From Membranipora membranacea (lineage: Eukaryota; Bryozoa; Gymnolaemata; Cheilostomatida; Membraniporidae), in contig OU612067.1 in the NCBI GenBank assembly GCA_914767715.1, positions 186,001 through 250,000 of the forward strand: DNA of 64,000 nucleotides. The letters are read 5' to 3'. Each line of letters begins with the position of its first letter. Within the stretch, counting starts at the first letter, position 1. The translations under genes were made by a program, and so were the position numbers. Positions 1-12,852 of the stretch are shown piece after piece. Below the pieces are notes generated by a model. It did not search any database. It worked only from the letters and a program-made list of their open reading frames with translations, and had not been told where the DNA came from.

Positions 1-381
1 AAAAGTTGCAACATACAAGTAACAAATCACAAGTGGATGTACTGTAGCTGCAGTGTGCATTGCTATGAATGAGGGATACTCATTTTAGTCTAGGCCTAGA
101 TTTTCACCACACAGAGAAGATTGTATGCTACCTTAACAAACTGATTAATATCTAACCAATCAACCAGAATAACAATATAAAACAGTGATACTAAATAAAC
201 ACTATAATAGAGAGCAGTACTGAGAACTTAAAAGTAGAGATGAGGACACACTTATCTTGATATTTTCAAGCATTTGAATCATAATAAAACCCATTTCATA
301 CACATTTTGCAATCTTGAATGTACATTGTCCAATTTTCAGGCACTTTTTCATGTCAATGCATCAATATCAGAGGTATTTAC
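1..381. other. Left-edge non-coding sequence
   Basis: AT-rich sequence with no ORF or domain that I recognise. If the exon at 382-427 is real, this stretch is its first intron on the minus strand, starting with a donor-like GTAAATA read from position 381 downward. No second exon could be identified. Confidence 0.4.
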
Positions 382-427
382 CTGCGGTTGATTCTGGATT
401 CTGTGGAGATGGCTCTTCACCCTCCAT
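382..427 (-). CDS. Possible first coding exon of a divergent gene (partial)
   Basis: Read on the minus strand, an ATG at 427-425 opens 15 codons (MEGEEPSPQNPESTA, acidic and proline/serine rich), then one base of a sixteenth codon, then a good donor (GTAAATA). The rest of the gene would lie beyond the left edge. The ATG is 368 bp from the TTC8 ATG on the other strand, so the two would share a bidirectional promoter. The product is not recognisable from 15 residues. The call rests only on an ORF joined to a donor, so a chance match is possible. Confidence 0.4.
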
Positions 428-440
428 CTTCAATCACTCA

Positions 441-466
441 GTTGCTATGGGTTCCGCACATGCGCA
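441..466. promoter_or_regulatory. Candidate X-box half-site plus NRF1-like site between divergent genes
   Basis: 441-450 reads GTTGCTATGG, a clean first half of an RFX X-box (GTTGCC-AT-GGCAAC type) followed by a poor second half. 455-466 reads CGCACATGCGCA, one mismatch from the NRF1 palindrome. It is established that BBS genes, including BBS8, are RFX targets in several animals. The assignment here is inference from motif resemblance and location only. Confidence 0.3.
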
Positions 467-794
467 ATAATTATTTAACCATAAATCCTAGAAATATGTG
501 TTGTAAAACGTTATATGCAGATACCGACTGAAACCGTAGTAAATATTGAAACAGACGCTATTTAGGAAGTGGACAACTCCAAAATAGTTGAGATTCAGCA
601 TGAAACTTTATTAGTAATGGGCATTATTTGAGTTACCCTTGCACAAAATAGAGTGAGATTTGAAGGCAATGTTTGATCACGTGTTCAGATTCCTTTCTGT
701 TTTTTGACAAGTTTTGTGGATTTTGTGTAGTTCCTGAATAAACTTCAAGAGACTTGTCATACAGTTCCATTTGGTTTAGTGACAGCCTTGCAGT

Positions 795-3700
795 ATGGAT
801 CCTTTATTTCTTGCCTACAGCTTATTTAGGAGAAAAAGATTCCAGGAATCAGTGGAAATTTGTTCTGAGCTATTAGCAAAAAATCCTTATGATCAGGTAA
901 CAGAGTCGAGAGTATTCAACCTTTACTTAGTATGATTTAGTAAGTAATCTTATTTTCACTACCTCATACCACCAGTGAGGGTTGGCTGGTTGGTTGGATC
1001 CCTGATGCCGCACATGTCTATTTTTTATCCATTGTTAGTGGAATCCCTTTGTAAATCTTTAGTTTCTACAAACTAAAGCATAAATGATATAATACAAACA
1101 CTAGCAAGGGTCTTTACTCCTTAATCTTACTTGTACTCTTTAAGCAATATTTAGTCCAAACTCTTTTCCCCACAAGAGTGAAGGCTGTGGAAAACTTACA
1201 CCAACTCAATGATCTCCCTGGGAGCAATGAACTCCCCCTCATTGCTGGGATTTGATTGCTCATCGATCAATTCTATCATATATCACTATCATAAGAGCCC
1301 TTATTTCATCATACATTATTGATAATAATCGGTAATTACCGCTGTGTTATTTCAGGCTGCATGGTCCCTTAAGACGCGAGCTCTCACCGAGCAGGTGTAT
1401 GTAGATGAGGTGGAGAATGATGAGGAAGGTATCGCTGAGATGCTTATGGATGATAACGCTATAGCTAATGTAGCCAGGCCTGGTACTTCTCTGAAAAAGC
1501 CTCCTACCGCTGTCACCGGTGGCCCTTCTGCAGCCATGAGGTAGGATGGTTAGATACCAGGCGGCGTATTGAAGGCTGATATAAATACTCCTGTGTCATG
1601 TGTGAACAGATAGATCTTATGCCTACCTGTGCATTCTAATGTAATCAATTAGGTCGATGCATATTCTGCTTATTTCAATCATAAAAATAAATGCATCATG
1701 TTCTTAGCATCATTTATCATCAATTAAACTAAACTATGCTAAATAAACTGTATTATTTTCAGTGCAGAGTTGTTTGAAACCCATCTAAAGTTATCACAAA
1801 TGAACTATATCCTGATTAACAAGTCGATTTCTAACAGATCACTTGCTCTTTTCCAGGCCCACTTCACAGAGCGGCCGACCCTTGTCTGGATTTGCCCGTC
1901 CTGGTACACAAAGTGGAAGACCTGGTACTATGGAACAGGCTATACAAACACCTAGGACTTCTCATACTGCCAGACCAGTAACAAGTGCTTCTGGAAGGTA
2001 TGGGTTTCTTTGCTGTAGAATCATATCTCATCCACGCTGCAATTATTGACCGTCGGCATCGACAACACTGCCACAATGATTACCAGCAGACGGAGACACT
2101 GGATGACACTTAACACTGAATAGCTCAGCTCAAAAAATCCTGCACAAATCTAAACTAACATAAATATATATCAATTTGTTGCTCCACACCTGCACAGTGA
2201 CAGAGCTTTAGCTATGTGGTTATTTGAGTAATTTATTATATTATCATATTCTACTTACAGATATGTACGCTTAGGGACAGCCTCTATGCTTTCATCACCT
2301 GATGGCCCATTTATAAACCTCGGTAGGCTGAACCTGGCTAAGTATGCTCAGAAGAATACGCTAGCCAGGTCTCTGTTTGAGTATATATTCCACCATGAGA
2401 ATGATGTTAGACACGTATGTACATTATATTTATATATAAAAGTTGTGAATGGCTATTGTGGGAGTCACTTCATGGATAGCTGGTTGTTACAGCCACACAC
2501 CTGCTGTAAACAAATTTGCCCAATTCAATCTGCTGTTTTCTTGTAGCTTCAAACAGCAAAACAGAATGCAACAATGTGTCCTTTTCATTTTTCCCTGTTC
2601 CCTGCACATGTAGAGTGCCTATGTACATAGATATCTCTGAGCCTCTAACATTGATAAGCTGATTTTGACAGGCTCTAGATTTGGCTGCTCAGGCTACTGA
2701 GGCGAGTCAGTACAAAGACTGGTGGTGGAAGGTACAGCTGGCTAAGTGTTATCTTAGGTGAGTGTAGGTCTTAACCAGTAACAGTTTGGAGTCGCCTTTT
2801 CTTGCCTTAAATTCATGTTACTGAGAATCCCTTACCCAAAAGATAGTTTGTATTCTCCGAAGCACTATTTATAGTCGGTACTGAACATTTTTGCAGTCAT
2901 TACAATCATCAAATGAGATAGGACCCTGAGTAGCTGGTCTCATTGATTAACAGGCCACACAAATCTGGTCACATCAAGATGACGCTATTCAGCCACTTGG
3001 ATTTCCATAAAAAGTGTTCATGACTAACTTCCATTGTCATCAAAGAATTTTCAGGCCATTTAATAGGAGGAATCGGAAAACAGCTATTGACCAATAATGT
3101 GAGTAAAATAATTATCAGCCCGCTAGCTTCTCCTAGTTCATATATTATATAATTGATTTTATCCATATTTCCCTTATGACATCACACAGGCTCGGAATGT
3201 ACAGAGATGCTGAGAGACAGCTGTTATCAGCTGTGAAGCAGCAGGATGCTATAGATATATATCTACTACTGGCCAGGTGTAATATGAGGCTCGACCAGCC
3301 AATCACAGCAGTCGATACATATAAGAAAGGGCTTGAGAAGTTCCCTAATGATACAGCACTTCTCACTGGTATAGCTCGTATATATGAGGTAAGGCTGGAG
3401 ACTAAGTTTCTTTAAATCAATATCGGAGACTGAGGATATTCTTCAGCTCATGTTCCTCTCTTCATTGAGGGACCTAAGAACCTAAACTTTAATTGTCTCT
3501 TGGCCCTATTTGTGCTTATCTTATTAGGCTGACTGATTACATAGATGCTGCTTTGTCAATCCCACAGATGCTGAATAATTTGACAGATTCAGGAAGTTTT
3601 TACAAGAAGGTATTACACACAGATAATATGAATGTAGAAGCCATAGCTTGTATCGGGTCTAATTACTTCTACTCCGATCAGCCTGAAGTGGCTCTCAAAT

Positions 3701-5196
3701 TCTACAGGTAAGAGATAACTCCTAACTCACTGGTGATTAATTATCTCTTCATCTGCATTGGACAATTTTGATGTAATATTCCAACAAAATACATGTTATT
3801 GATTTTCTGCAAAAAGTGTGGTAGGAATGGATTGATTAGGGAGCTATATCCTCTATGGTTTGAGCAGGAAGGGTTTGGGGTTTGGGTTTGGCTTGAGTTG
3901 TTGTAGAAATTTAATAGTTGTGCTTCCATTGAACCTGGGAGGACATAACTTTTATATATACTATCATATTACAGACAAAAATTCTGCACATGGCTTGATT
4001 GGACCAGTAACTTGATGGGAAATGATATGGAAGGCAGGAATTATAGACCATCACCGTCATTGCCACTAGCAGCTATCACTTCATACTATTTCAAAATATT
4101 GCCACTGATAACCTAATTTGATACTAAAATTTCAGGCGCTTGCTGCAGATGGGCGTGTCAAACGCTGAGCTACTGAACAATCTAGGATTAAGCTGTTTCT
4201 ATGCTCAGCAGTATGACATGACACTGACTTGTTTTGAGCGCGCGCTGACTATGGCTGACGCGGATACAGCACCAGATATCTGGTATAACATCGGACATGT
4301 GGCACTGGTAAGTTAGTCTCTGTGAAATCTCTTTTATTAATACAAATCGTGGTCTGAGGATATATCTATCATATTTATTAAACTGCCTCTGAATAGAGAT
4401 AAAACCTATTCACAGTTCTCGGACACAAACCTACCTCCTAGTACATTATTTATTATGCTCTACAGGGTATTGGAGACACGAGCTTGGCGTACTCATGCTT
4501 CAGGCTGGTTCTCTCCCTGGATAATAACCACGCAGAGGCGTATAATAACCTGGGGGTGTTAGAGCTGAGAAAGGGGCGTATAGAGCAGTGTCGAGCTTTC
4601 TTCCAGGCTGCGTATTCTCTGGCACCTCAGATGTATGAGCCTCACTATAACTCTGCTATGATGAGTGAACTGGTGAGTAAGATCAGAGTTAGGGCTGAGA
4701 CTTTTTGGGTATTTGCTAATTTGCTAATATTGCTAATGTTTGGAAAGTACTATGTATGCCAAACATAAAATCAGCCAGTATACATTCTTGTAAATTTTGA
4801 TACTGGATTTAACTTTATGTATAACTCCGCTCTGGGTGGTAAAACATGTGAGGAAGTGCTGCTGGGTAGCATGGTTAGTCCAGTCCGATTTACTGAGTTA
4901 TTTGCTTCAAATCACTCCACAATGAAATGAGAAATGACTCCGACCCCTCATAATGAACTAGATCTGTACTATGAAACTTTTTTCTTTTTCCTACCACATC
5001 CAACAGCTTAAAACACGGAGCTATAACAGTCTTTTCAAACTAACCTTAGAACTTGCATTATATTTGTTTTATTCTTCAGATTGGAGATCTGCAGAGTGCG
5101 TTTTCATCAGTAAGGAGAGCTCTGGAGTCTTTTGATGCTCACTCAGATTCTAAGCAAATGTTCAAAACTCTGAAAGAGCACTTCTCAATGCTGTAA
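795..5196 (+). CDS. TTC8: TTC8 / BBS8, BBSome tetratricopeptide subunit (complete, 10 exons)
   Basis: Exons: 795-896, 1356-1540, 1857-1997, 2261-2414, 2672-2757, 3190-3388, 3568-3707, 4136-4307, 4466-4672 and 5080-5196 (TAA). They sum to 1503 nt, giving 500 aa, and every junction phase agrees. The start MDPLFLAYSLFRRKRFQ matches the conserved BBS8 N-terminus. The Arg-Pro rich linker (RPGTSLKKPP, GTMEQAIQTPRT) fills residues about 75-140, then FEYIFHHENDV, KDWWWKVQLAKCY and a run of TPR helices to the C-terminal EHFSML. Family knowledge: BBS8 is a core subunit of the BBSome, the coat that carries membrane proteins in and out of cilia. Length is close to the human protein (515-541 aa). All splice sites are GT..AG. 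Nothing suggests a pseudogene. It implies a ciliated animal. Confidence 0.97.
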
Positions 5197-5860
5197 GGCT
5201 GCATCAACAAATGGCATCTCACTCAGAAGCAAAGTTGTAGAATCAAGTCACAAAATAGAGTTTATGCTGTGATCGTCTGATTGTGTCTAGAATGATTTGG
5301 CGTCATGAGGTCCCACGCAACGTCACAAAACAGACTTTGTTAAAGGGCAACCAAGGTTTCAAACAACTTCTCATTGATTAATAGCAGATTGCACCTTCTG
5401 CATGGGGAAAAAGACAAAATATAATGCGGATGATTATTCAGCCAGAATTCTTGTGAAACATTTCTTCCATCAGGTACTCAAACTCTGCTAAAAGAGAATA
5501 CCACATAGCAGTTTCCTGTTCCTGTTATTATTTAGCCTGTGCTCTATAATTATTACAGCAAAGTCTTGGAACCTCCCCTAAACTGTAGTGTTACCCAGCT
5601 TAGAGTCAGCAACTACTTTGAGTTTTGCATCGCGTAATGCACAAAGCTGATGTTGCCCAGCACATTATTTGCTACCCATTGATGCATTGCTGCGAAACCT
5701 TGGTTGCCCTTTAAAAACAAGATAATACTAATCAGTAATTAAAATTTTCAACCTGATACTATGAATCAATAACTCCGTCCTCTGCCCACCCCGTACAATA
5801 ATTTTACGTGTGTACTAACTCAGATTTTATTTTCTGTATATGTTGTAAGGAATAAATAAA
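5197..5860 (+). terminator. TTC8: TTC8 3' UTR with poly(A) signals
   Basis: No coding feature follows the TTC8 stop for about 650 bp. The first AATAAA motifs on this strand are the overlapping pair at 5851-5856 and 5855-5860. They lie only about 40 bp from the stop codon of the minus-strand gene at 5901. Confidence 0.55.
5826..5831 (-). terminator. Poly(A) signal of the CUB-like membrane gene
   Basis: AATAAA on the minus strand, about 70 bp past that gene's stop at 5901. It lies on the far side of the TTC8 poly(A) signals, so the two mature 3' ends would overlap by some tens of bases. Confidence 0.5.
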
Positions 5861-5900
5861 ATTCTTATGAACAATGCTCTGATGATGATGCAGAATTCAT

Positions 5901-8900
5901 TCAAATATTTCTTTGCTGAGATGACACATATTCATACTCATTAGCTTCATAGTAGTGGTTACTGCTGTTAGTTCTGGCTCCTGTACCTGCTAATAAAAAG
6001 GGAAGGAATAAGATTGTAACTTTAGGAAGTTTAGGGGTCATGCAAATGTTTGGAATACCTCAAACTGAGATATTACAACCCAAGCATATTTTATGAAATG
6101 CCAAATGTCATCCTCTTACAGACTGACACAAACCAATCTACTCAGACTTCAAGATTGATTTGTGGTTCCTAGGCACCATGAGTGATGTAGTTTGGCATCT
6201 GATTTTGAGTTGATTCAGTTGAATCAATCCAAGTATGTATATTATAGAAGGACTCACTTGTATTGTTTTGTTCAGTTGGTAGGACTATGAGATATCCCAG
6301 AGTGTCACACCCATCCTCAATCTGTCTCTGACTTTCTTTGCTCTCCTTAGTCTCTCGGTCAGTACTTCTGACAGAAGTCGGCCTCCCAGTAAGTCCGGGT
6401 CTGAGATCTGCATCAGCATAGTCAGGCTCTACACCGCTGTCAAGTGAAAGTTTGGATCGTCCTTTGTTTAACTTGACATTCATTCCCTCAGTAACTGGGG
6501 ACTCAAGGTCATGATACATACTACCTTCACTCTTACTTCTGTTATATTCAGGCCGACCTTTCAAACCGCTACTTCGTTGTTGTTTTAGTGAGGTCGGTAC
6601 TCGATGTTGAGGAACCCGGACCGGGACTGTCGATGCCTGAGTGAAGGAAGTGGAGTGAGGATTGCTTCTGCTCGCTTGACGATCTATGTCTGAGTAGTAG
6701 ACATCTTCAGGTTGTGTGCTGCCGCGTCCTAATCTGTACTGTATTTGGTGCTCATGAAGGTGATTGTATCCCTCACCTCCTACAGAATGAAAGACATGAC
6801 CTTTGTGTGACTTTGAACACTTGCGGTGGTTGCTCTGGCAGCTTAATAAAAATATTATAATATTATTACATACATGAGTATCATAGTGAAAGAAAACCAG
6901 CATATCCTGGTTCACGGAGCGTATGCCACGGCCTAATTATTTAACTCATAGATCATAAAATACAGACCTATAACGCTGATATTCATATTTCGTGGGTCCG
7001 CATTAGACAAGGACCCCTTTGGGCGGCTACTCGTCTGTAGCACTCTGAGTGAGGATGAGAGACTGCAAGATCGTCTTCTGCTGTAGAGGAAGATGAGGGA
7101 AATATGAATAATTTATCTTCCACTCAAACAAGATTCATCTGACAAGGTTGACATGAGATTTTTGAGTGGATAGTTAGCTGGTAGAGCAGTGGGTGTAAAT
7201 CGCCCCCTCTATGTTTATGCAAGGACAACTCCAGAATCATATGACATTTGAGTGTTGTGGCATACAAATTCTCACATCGTTTAAAGTGTGACAGCCTGAT
7301 ATTCAAAAGTTACATAGTGAGCATCATCGAATAGTATAATCGAACCTTACCTTTTGTTTCTTGAGTTGACCACACATAAACAAACAATTACAATGATCAT
7401 CAGCATAATAATAACTGTTCCTCCCAGAGAAAGAGCGAGGAATTTAACATTGACTACTTTCCTGCTACCTCGACTATCGCTGCTTTTGTCACCTGCAGTA
7501 TTAACTTCAGTCTCAATAAAATCACCTAAAAAAACTTGTATTCTTTACCATAATGGAGAGGCAGGAGGGGAGAGGCCTTTGAGATCGGCTGGTGGGTACT
7601 GTTGTGGGTGCTACGGTTGGTGGGAGAACCGTCTTGGTTTAGTTTAATGTGGTGTGACAATTATACGTATTGAGAGTTCAAAAATCACTTTGCCGTATTA
7701 CATTTTTCCTCCAGAACTTATCAACTGTGATGTAAAAGTGATCACCATGAACTGACCTCCTATTTTAGTACCTCCCCTAGGCGTGATCCCTGGTATGACT
7801 GTTGTTATCCATGATGTGATTCCTGTCAGGTCTGGTATAGCTGGGCTCTCCGGCTCGATCTCAGGTCCCTCAGGCTGCTCCTTCTCTCCGCTCCCTGGCT
7901 CTCCAGTTCTGTTTAGTGGTGATACTCTAGACTATGAAGAATATCAAAATCAAGTATCGATACTCTATCTCAATATTTTTGTTGTGTTATTAATTTTGCT
8001 AGTCATTACACTATCATATACAATTGTAATATATTGTAATGGCCGATAATATATAAATTAATTATATGCCCAATCATACTTTCAAAGATGATCAAAAGCT
8101 GAGTCTTAAGCATGGTTCACATTGTCCCATATGACACTGGGATGCCATCCCAGATGATGTGTTTTCACATTGTCTAGGATCGTCCCAGATCATCCCGAAT
8201 CATCCCGATGTTCACATAGTCAGTCAGTTCTGGGACAGTACCTGAATTGTTTGATGTTTAAAAACAGACAGACTGGGTTTGTGTTATTTTCATGTTCACA
8301 TTGACTGGGAAAGCTGTCTGGGACAATATGAACCAGCGATTAGGCTGGCTTAAGTCATCATATCCCGGCTACTACTCCGCACTGTAAAGATTTATTTACT
8401 TAATATTCTTACAATGTAACTAATGGTGATGTTTTGTATACTCGCTGCCTCTAGTACAGTTGTAGTAATCTCTGTAGTTACTACGCTCTGTGTATGTGTA
8501 GTAAGATTAGCTTTCCTCTCTGCTACGCTCTGAGTTAACACCGGTGGAGCTCCAGTTGTTGGGTCAGAACCTGTCATTATAATCATTTCACTGTTAGAAA
8601 TGACTACATTACTATTGGTCAAACACCATACAAGTCACATAGGTGAATGGGTAGACTCTCAACACATGAATATCCTGTATATCTTATGATTAATTATTAA
8701 TGGGCGGTAAATGAGCAAAACTTTAAAAAAAAGTGGAGTTAAGGTGAATGTTTACTTGGACGCTGTTTGAAATCATGTAGCATTATAAAGGCCCGTGGAA
8801 GAGACTGTGTCTGTGTCTGTGACTCCAGCAATGCTCTGATATATTTTATGGTTTGCTCATTTAAATAAATCTAGAAAACATTGATCTATATAGTCTAGGA

Positions 8901-11900
8901 TGCTTCACATTGTTCAAAATGTAATAATGATCATTTTGGGCTGGGTAGGGAAGGTCTTGCTGCTCAGAGGATTATCAACCGTCAATAATATTCTCTATTC
9001 CAAAGCTCAGAAAAACATTGAGGGAAAATTCGCATTGGAATTTCAGTTTCTCTATGTCATTAATTTAAATTTCACAAATTTGAATTTTGTTTACTGATAC
9101 ATCTGTGTTTTCTCATTAACGTTAATGATATGTCTTTTGATATCAATATTTGATTCAATTTAAACTCAACGACTTTATGACAAGTTCGTAAATTAAATAT
9201 GCTGAAAATTCTCAAATGTAAATAGACTGATTTACTATATTTATATATTTATGTGTTTATGGTGTAAATATCACAATGGACCCAATCATAGACTTAATAT
9301 ACTAGTATATTACTTAGTATATGTCTATGGACCCAATGAAAGAAAATACATGTACATGTCAATGAAATGTTCAAGGTTTAAACTCAGCGTTGAGGGTGGA
9401 ATGGCGTAAATATGTGCAGCAAATTGCAGATCGGTAACCAGAAGTATAAAGCAATTAGAGTAAATTAATTGTATCATTTTCCTTCATCACACATTCATAA
9501 CAATAACAAACTTTGAGAGCTCACCAGTAGGAGATTTAGTAGTAATCTGGATTCCTCTCGAAGAAGGAGAATCTTGTTGAATTTCACTCACTAGAGAAAA
9601 GAAAATACACTGCAATACACTTCAAGGCAATTAAACCAAAAAATAAATAGGGAATATTGCATTGTTTTTTTTATTTGCAATTTCAAACGATTCAACGACA
9701 AACAATCACAAGGTCACACATAGACACTGATTTATTCTGAATGTTGAAAGAATGAACAAGTGTCATGAAATGATTAATCTCATGACTCAGGCAATGTACT
9801 GCCTCGCCCAGAAATAAGTCGACCCTATTGGATGTTCATATCTGCCATATTTAGCTGCCCAGGTGTCGGCTCAAATAGTCAACAAGTTACTTTTTAACTA
9901 CTCTGTTATCTGTAAACTTTCTAGAAAACCTCTTTAAACAAATAAATAAATAAATATAATGTCAAATATAGAGGTCAAATACACAGAGGTCAAATAGAGA
10001 GGTCAAATACACAGAGGTCAAACACAGAGGTCAAACACAGAGGTCAAATACAGGGTCAAATATAGAGGTCAGGTCTAATTTGATCGGATGGGCATCTTCT
10101 CATCTGTTAGGTTCTGAAGTTTGACAGTTTGGTTTATAGTGACTGTTTCGTTTACAATAATATGTTAAGGGTGTGCTGAATTCATGAATAGTCTCTATGT
10201 GAATGTAAAACTTAAGCCCTTTTGTTTTGAGGTTGAACTCGCCTTGATGTCCACACACCCTACGTAGCATAGCAACAATGTAAAGTGACTTTCAGGTATG
10301 AGGTTATGCGTCATGGAAACTTGTCTGCTAGTCAAATACCCAAAAGAGCACAGATCAGACCCCAACTCTAAAATACACTGCATGTTCGAGCAGGAGTGAT
10401 AATACTGACACCAGGGATCCCCCTACACTGAAGTCACAGTTGTGATAATCAGATATCATTGGTCTGTATGACGAGGTAATCGCTCATATAAGACTCACTA
10501 TTAAAGAGTAGACTGATAAAGCTGTGATTACCAGCAGGTAAATCACTTTCCCAGTCCAGCCTCAGCTTAAATGTGATATTATACTGAGAGTTATCCACCC
10601 TCCTTATTATTCTGTCGAGCCGATCCCCAGGATGAGAATCATAACATAACTTTGAGTTTCTTGTAATTGGAAGACTGGACTGTCCGAAAATTCCAAAATA
10701 CTCTTCATCACAGTCCATAGAGCTCATATATATCTGCTCTGTGATAACCTCGACCTTCACAGAGCTGCGAGCTGTAAATATCATTTTGCACTCATGATCT
10801 AACATTGAGTTGGACGTCTCGATTCGCCCCGACGTAATCTGGTGGTATATGGCATCATGATCTCCGTCACACACATAGTTCTGAGAAACTTCTGTAACTG
10901 CAGCTATAAATATTAAAGAGTGCAGGTTATGAATCGGTTATAATTTATAATCGATCAGCGACCATCAGTAATACAGAAAATCAGCCGATATTAATAAAAA
11001 CAATGACTGGTCAGGAGGTCATTGAGGAGATAATCCACCTCTATACACCTCTCATCTCATATCATCATAAATTTACTACTTAAATTTACATATAATGTTG
11101 TTATACCAGCTGCATAATTCTAAGGTTGTGACTGTTTGGAGAAGATTCAGATCCTGGTTATTCAGATCTGAAGTAAATATGGCAGATTTTTAACAATCTC
11201 TCAGCAACATGACTGCTGAGACGGACATTTTTAAATTTACATTCGCACTCATTCACAACTGGAAATTACAAATGCCTATGAAATCTGAGGTCTCCGTACA
11301 AAAGGGAATCAACAGGCTAAAGCATGTGAAATAGCTTACTCGAAAGTTACACTACATGTGTTACAGCAGACGATGAGCTCCTGGGTACATATAAATAAGT
11401 TCTCTAGGACAAATGTAAAAGAAAGTGGCAGAAGTGTAGATTTTACAAACGTAAAGGGGAATTTAATGCTGTGAAACTCACATTAATTGTTAGAAATGGT
11501 CAAAAATAAGAGTAGAGTACTAAGTTCATAGTCATTATTATAATATAAATGCGACAAATGAACTTTTTGTATGTAAATTGGTAATGAAATCTGACACACC
11601 TTCGCACTGCTCGCAGATGATGTCAACACAAGACAATAACTTTCCTCCTGTCCCTCAAATCAAGCGGTTAATATGAAAATTTGAAAAAAGGAGCGGAGTG
11701 CTCAAGGAAATTCTTTTGTACCAGCTCACAGTGAACTATGAGATTAGGAGTGTGACAAATGGCCAAAATAGATCCCGTTGATGCCATATATCATCACTTC
11801 CTACAATTTTGTACTCCCATAATGATTTAAAAGATTTTTACATCAATTTTTACAACAATTTTGAAATATCAATCAATCATCAACTTTGAACAAGATAATT

Positions 11901-12852
11901 AGTATGTAAGACATTAAATAATGGTAATAAATAATTGGCGATGTCTTGCCTACAAAACCTTAAACTTCTTTTGAATTTGAATGCAACTAAAAACAAAAAT
12001 AGGGAGCAGTGTGGCTGGCTAGATCATCTACTGGAAATCTAGCAAAAAAGCTAAGCACAGCGGCCACACAAAATTTATATTCCGTCCTAAACAGAGGCAA
12101 CCCTCTCCTGACCCGCCATCCACCTGTATAAACATCTGTAGGTAAGACACCTGGGTGAAGGTCAACTTGTTGCACCCATCCTCCAAAATAAAATGATTAG
12201 TATGCTGATGACAAATGAGGGTGTAGCCAATTCAAAAGCACTGCTATCAGTGATATTGAACCCTGTTAATATTTTCAGGTGTATTTGCAATGGAAATTTA
12301 TATAATTAAATTATGAAATTTCTTTTTGCAAAATCATTTTAGGAAGATCAATGCATACGGTTTGGCTAATGAAAATTAGACCGGAAATGTGTGATAAATG
12401 CAATGGTCTTACATATGGGGCCACTGAAAAATTCTGACAGCGAATTTTCAACCCATAGTCACCAATATGGAAGAGCAGAAGTATACCATCGTTCTGAGTG
12501 GTATGGTTAAAGAATTGAAAGAACCTGAAGCAGGCCTATTGGGGTGACAAGTCAACATAGTTTGCATGTAAAGCAATGGGGAAATAAATAGAGGTGTTGG
12601 ACCGTAACTCAACTAATAATTCAGCAATCTCTCATGCAAGAGCAGTTACATGCATTGTAACTAATCAAATAAACAATGAAATCCCAAATCGCTAAAGTGT
12701 TATTACATTGATGGATTTAGAGTCAAAACCTTCACATTTGAACCAGAAGAGAAATAGATACCTGATGTTATGGAGACTTTTGTGAGGAGATAGACAACAA
12801 GGAATAATCCAGGATAGTCAGAAGAGACCGCTGTACTCTGCAGCAGATCCAT
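5901..12852 (-). CDS. CUB-like single-pass membrane protein, family not recognised (complete, 9 exons)
   Basis: Exons in transcript order: 12852-12762, 10903-10499, 9590-9525, 8570-8413, 7931-7757, 7525-7351, 7080-6968, 6779-6258 and 5986-5901 (TGA). They sum to 1791 nt, giving 596 aa, and all phases fit. Residues 1-30 look like a signal peptide (hydrophobic GLFLVVYLLTKVS). Exon 2 holds four cysteines at about 42, 69, 95 and 117 with MDCDEEYFGIFG before the last, which is CUB-domain spacing. Residues about 160-320 are a Thr/Ser/Pro-rich stalk with NIT and NLT glycosylation sites. A TM helix lies at about 327-351 (FLALSLGGTVIIMLMIIVIV). The 245-residue cytoplasmic tail is Ser/Arg rich and ends in a tyrosine cluster (HYYEANEYEYVSS). 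No kinase or other catalytic domain is visible. A surface receptor or adhesion role is inference from topology only. Confidence 0.85.
8113..8335. mobile_element. MITE with 17-bp terminal inverted repeats
   Basis: The ends TGGTTCACATTGTCCCA (8113-8129) and its inverse (8319-8335) match at 16 of 17 positions. The 223-bp body repeats GTCCCAGA/ATCCCGA-type motifs and a second GTTCACATTG. It has no ORF and sits inside an intron of the CUB-like gene. No clear target duplication is visible, so the superfamily is undetermined. Confidence 0.6.
9959..10075 (+). repeat. Imperfect minisatellite of AGGTCAAA units
   Basis: About seven copies of (AC)ACAGAGGTCAAA with spacing of roughly 10-17 bp, in an intron of the CUB-like gene. 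Each unit contains AGGTCA, the nuclear-receptor half-site. There is no evidence that it is functional. Confidence 0.7.

Noticed and set aside
1352-1537. Minus-strand ORF over TTC8 exon 2
   Set aside because: It overlaps a conserved TTC8 exon read on the other strand.
8392-8622. The ORF here as a separate small protein
   Set aside because: It is exon 4 of the CUB-like gene (8570-8413), and the upstream ATG lies in the intron.
10449-10498. The CUB exon ending at its TGA (10449) as the C-terminus
   Set aside because: A strong GTGAGT donor at 10498 joins in phase to 9590, and the remaining exons then close to an intact 596-aa protein.
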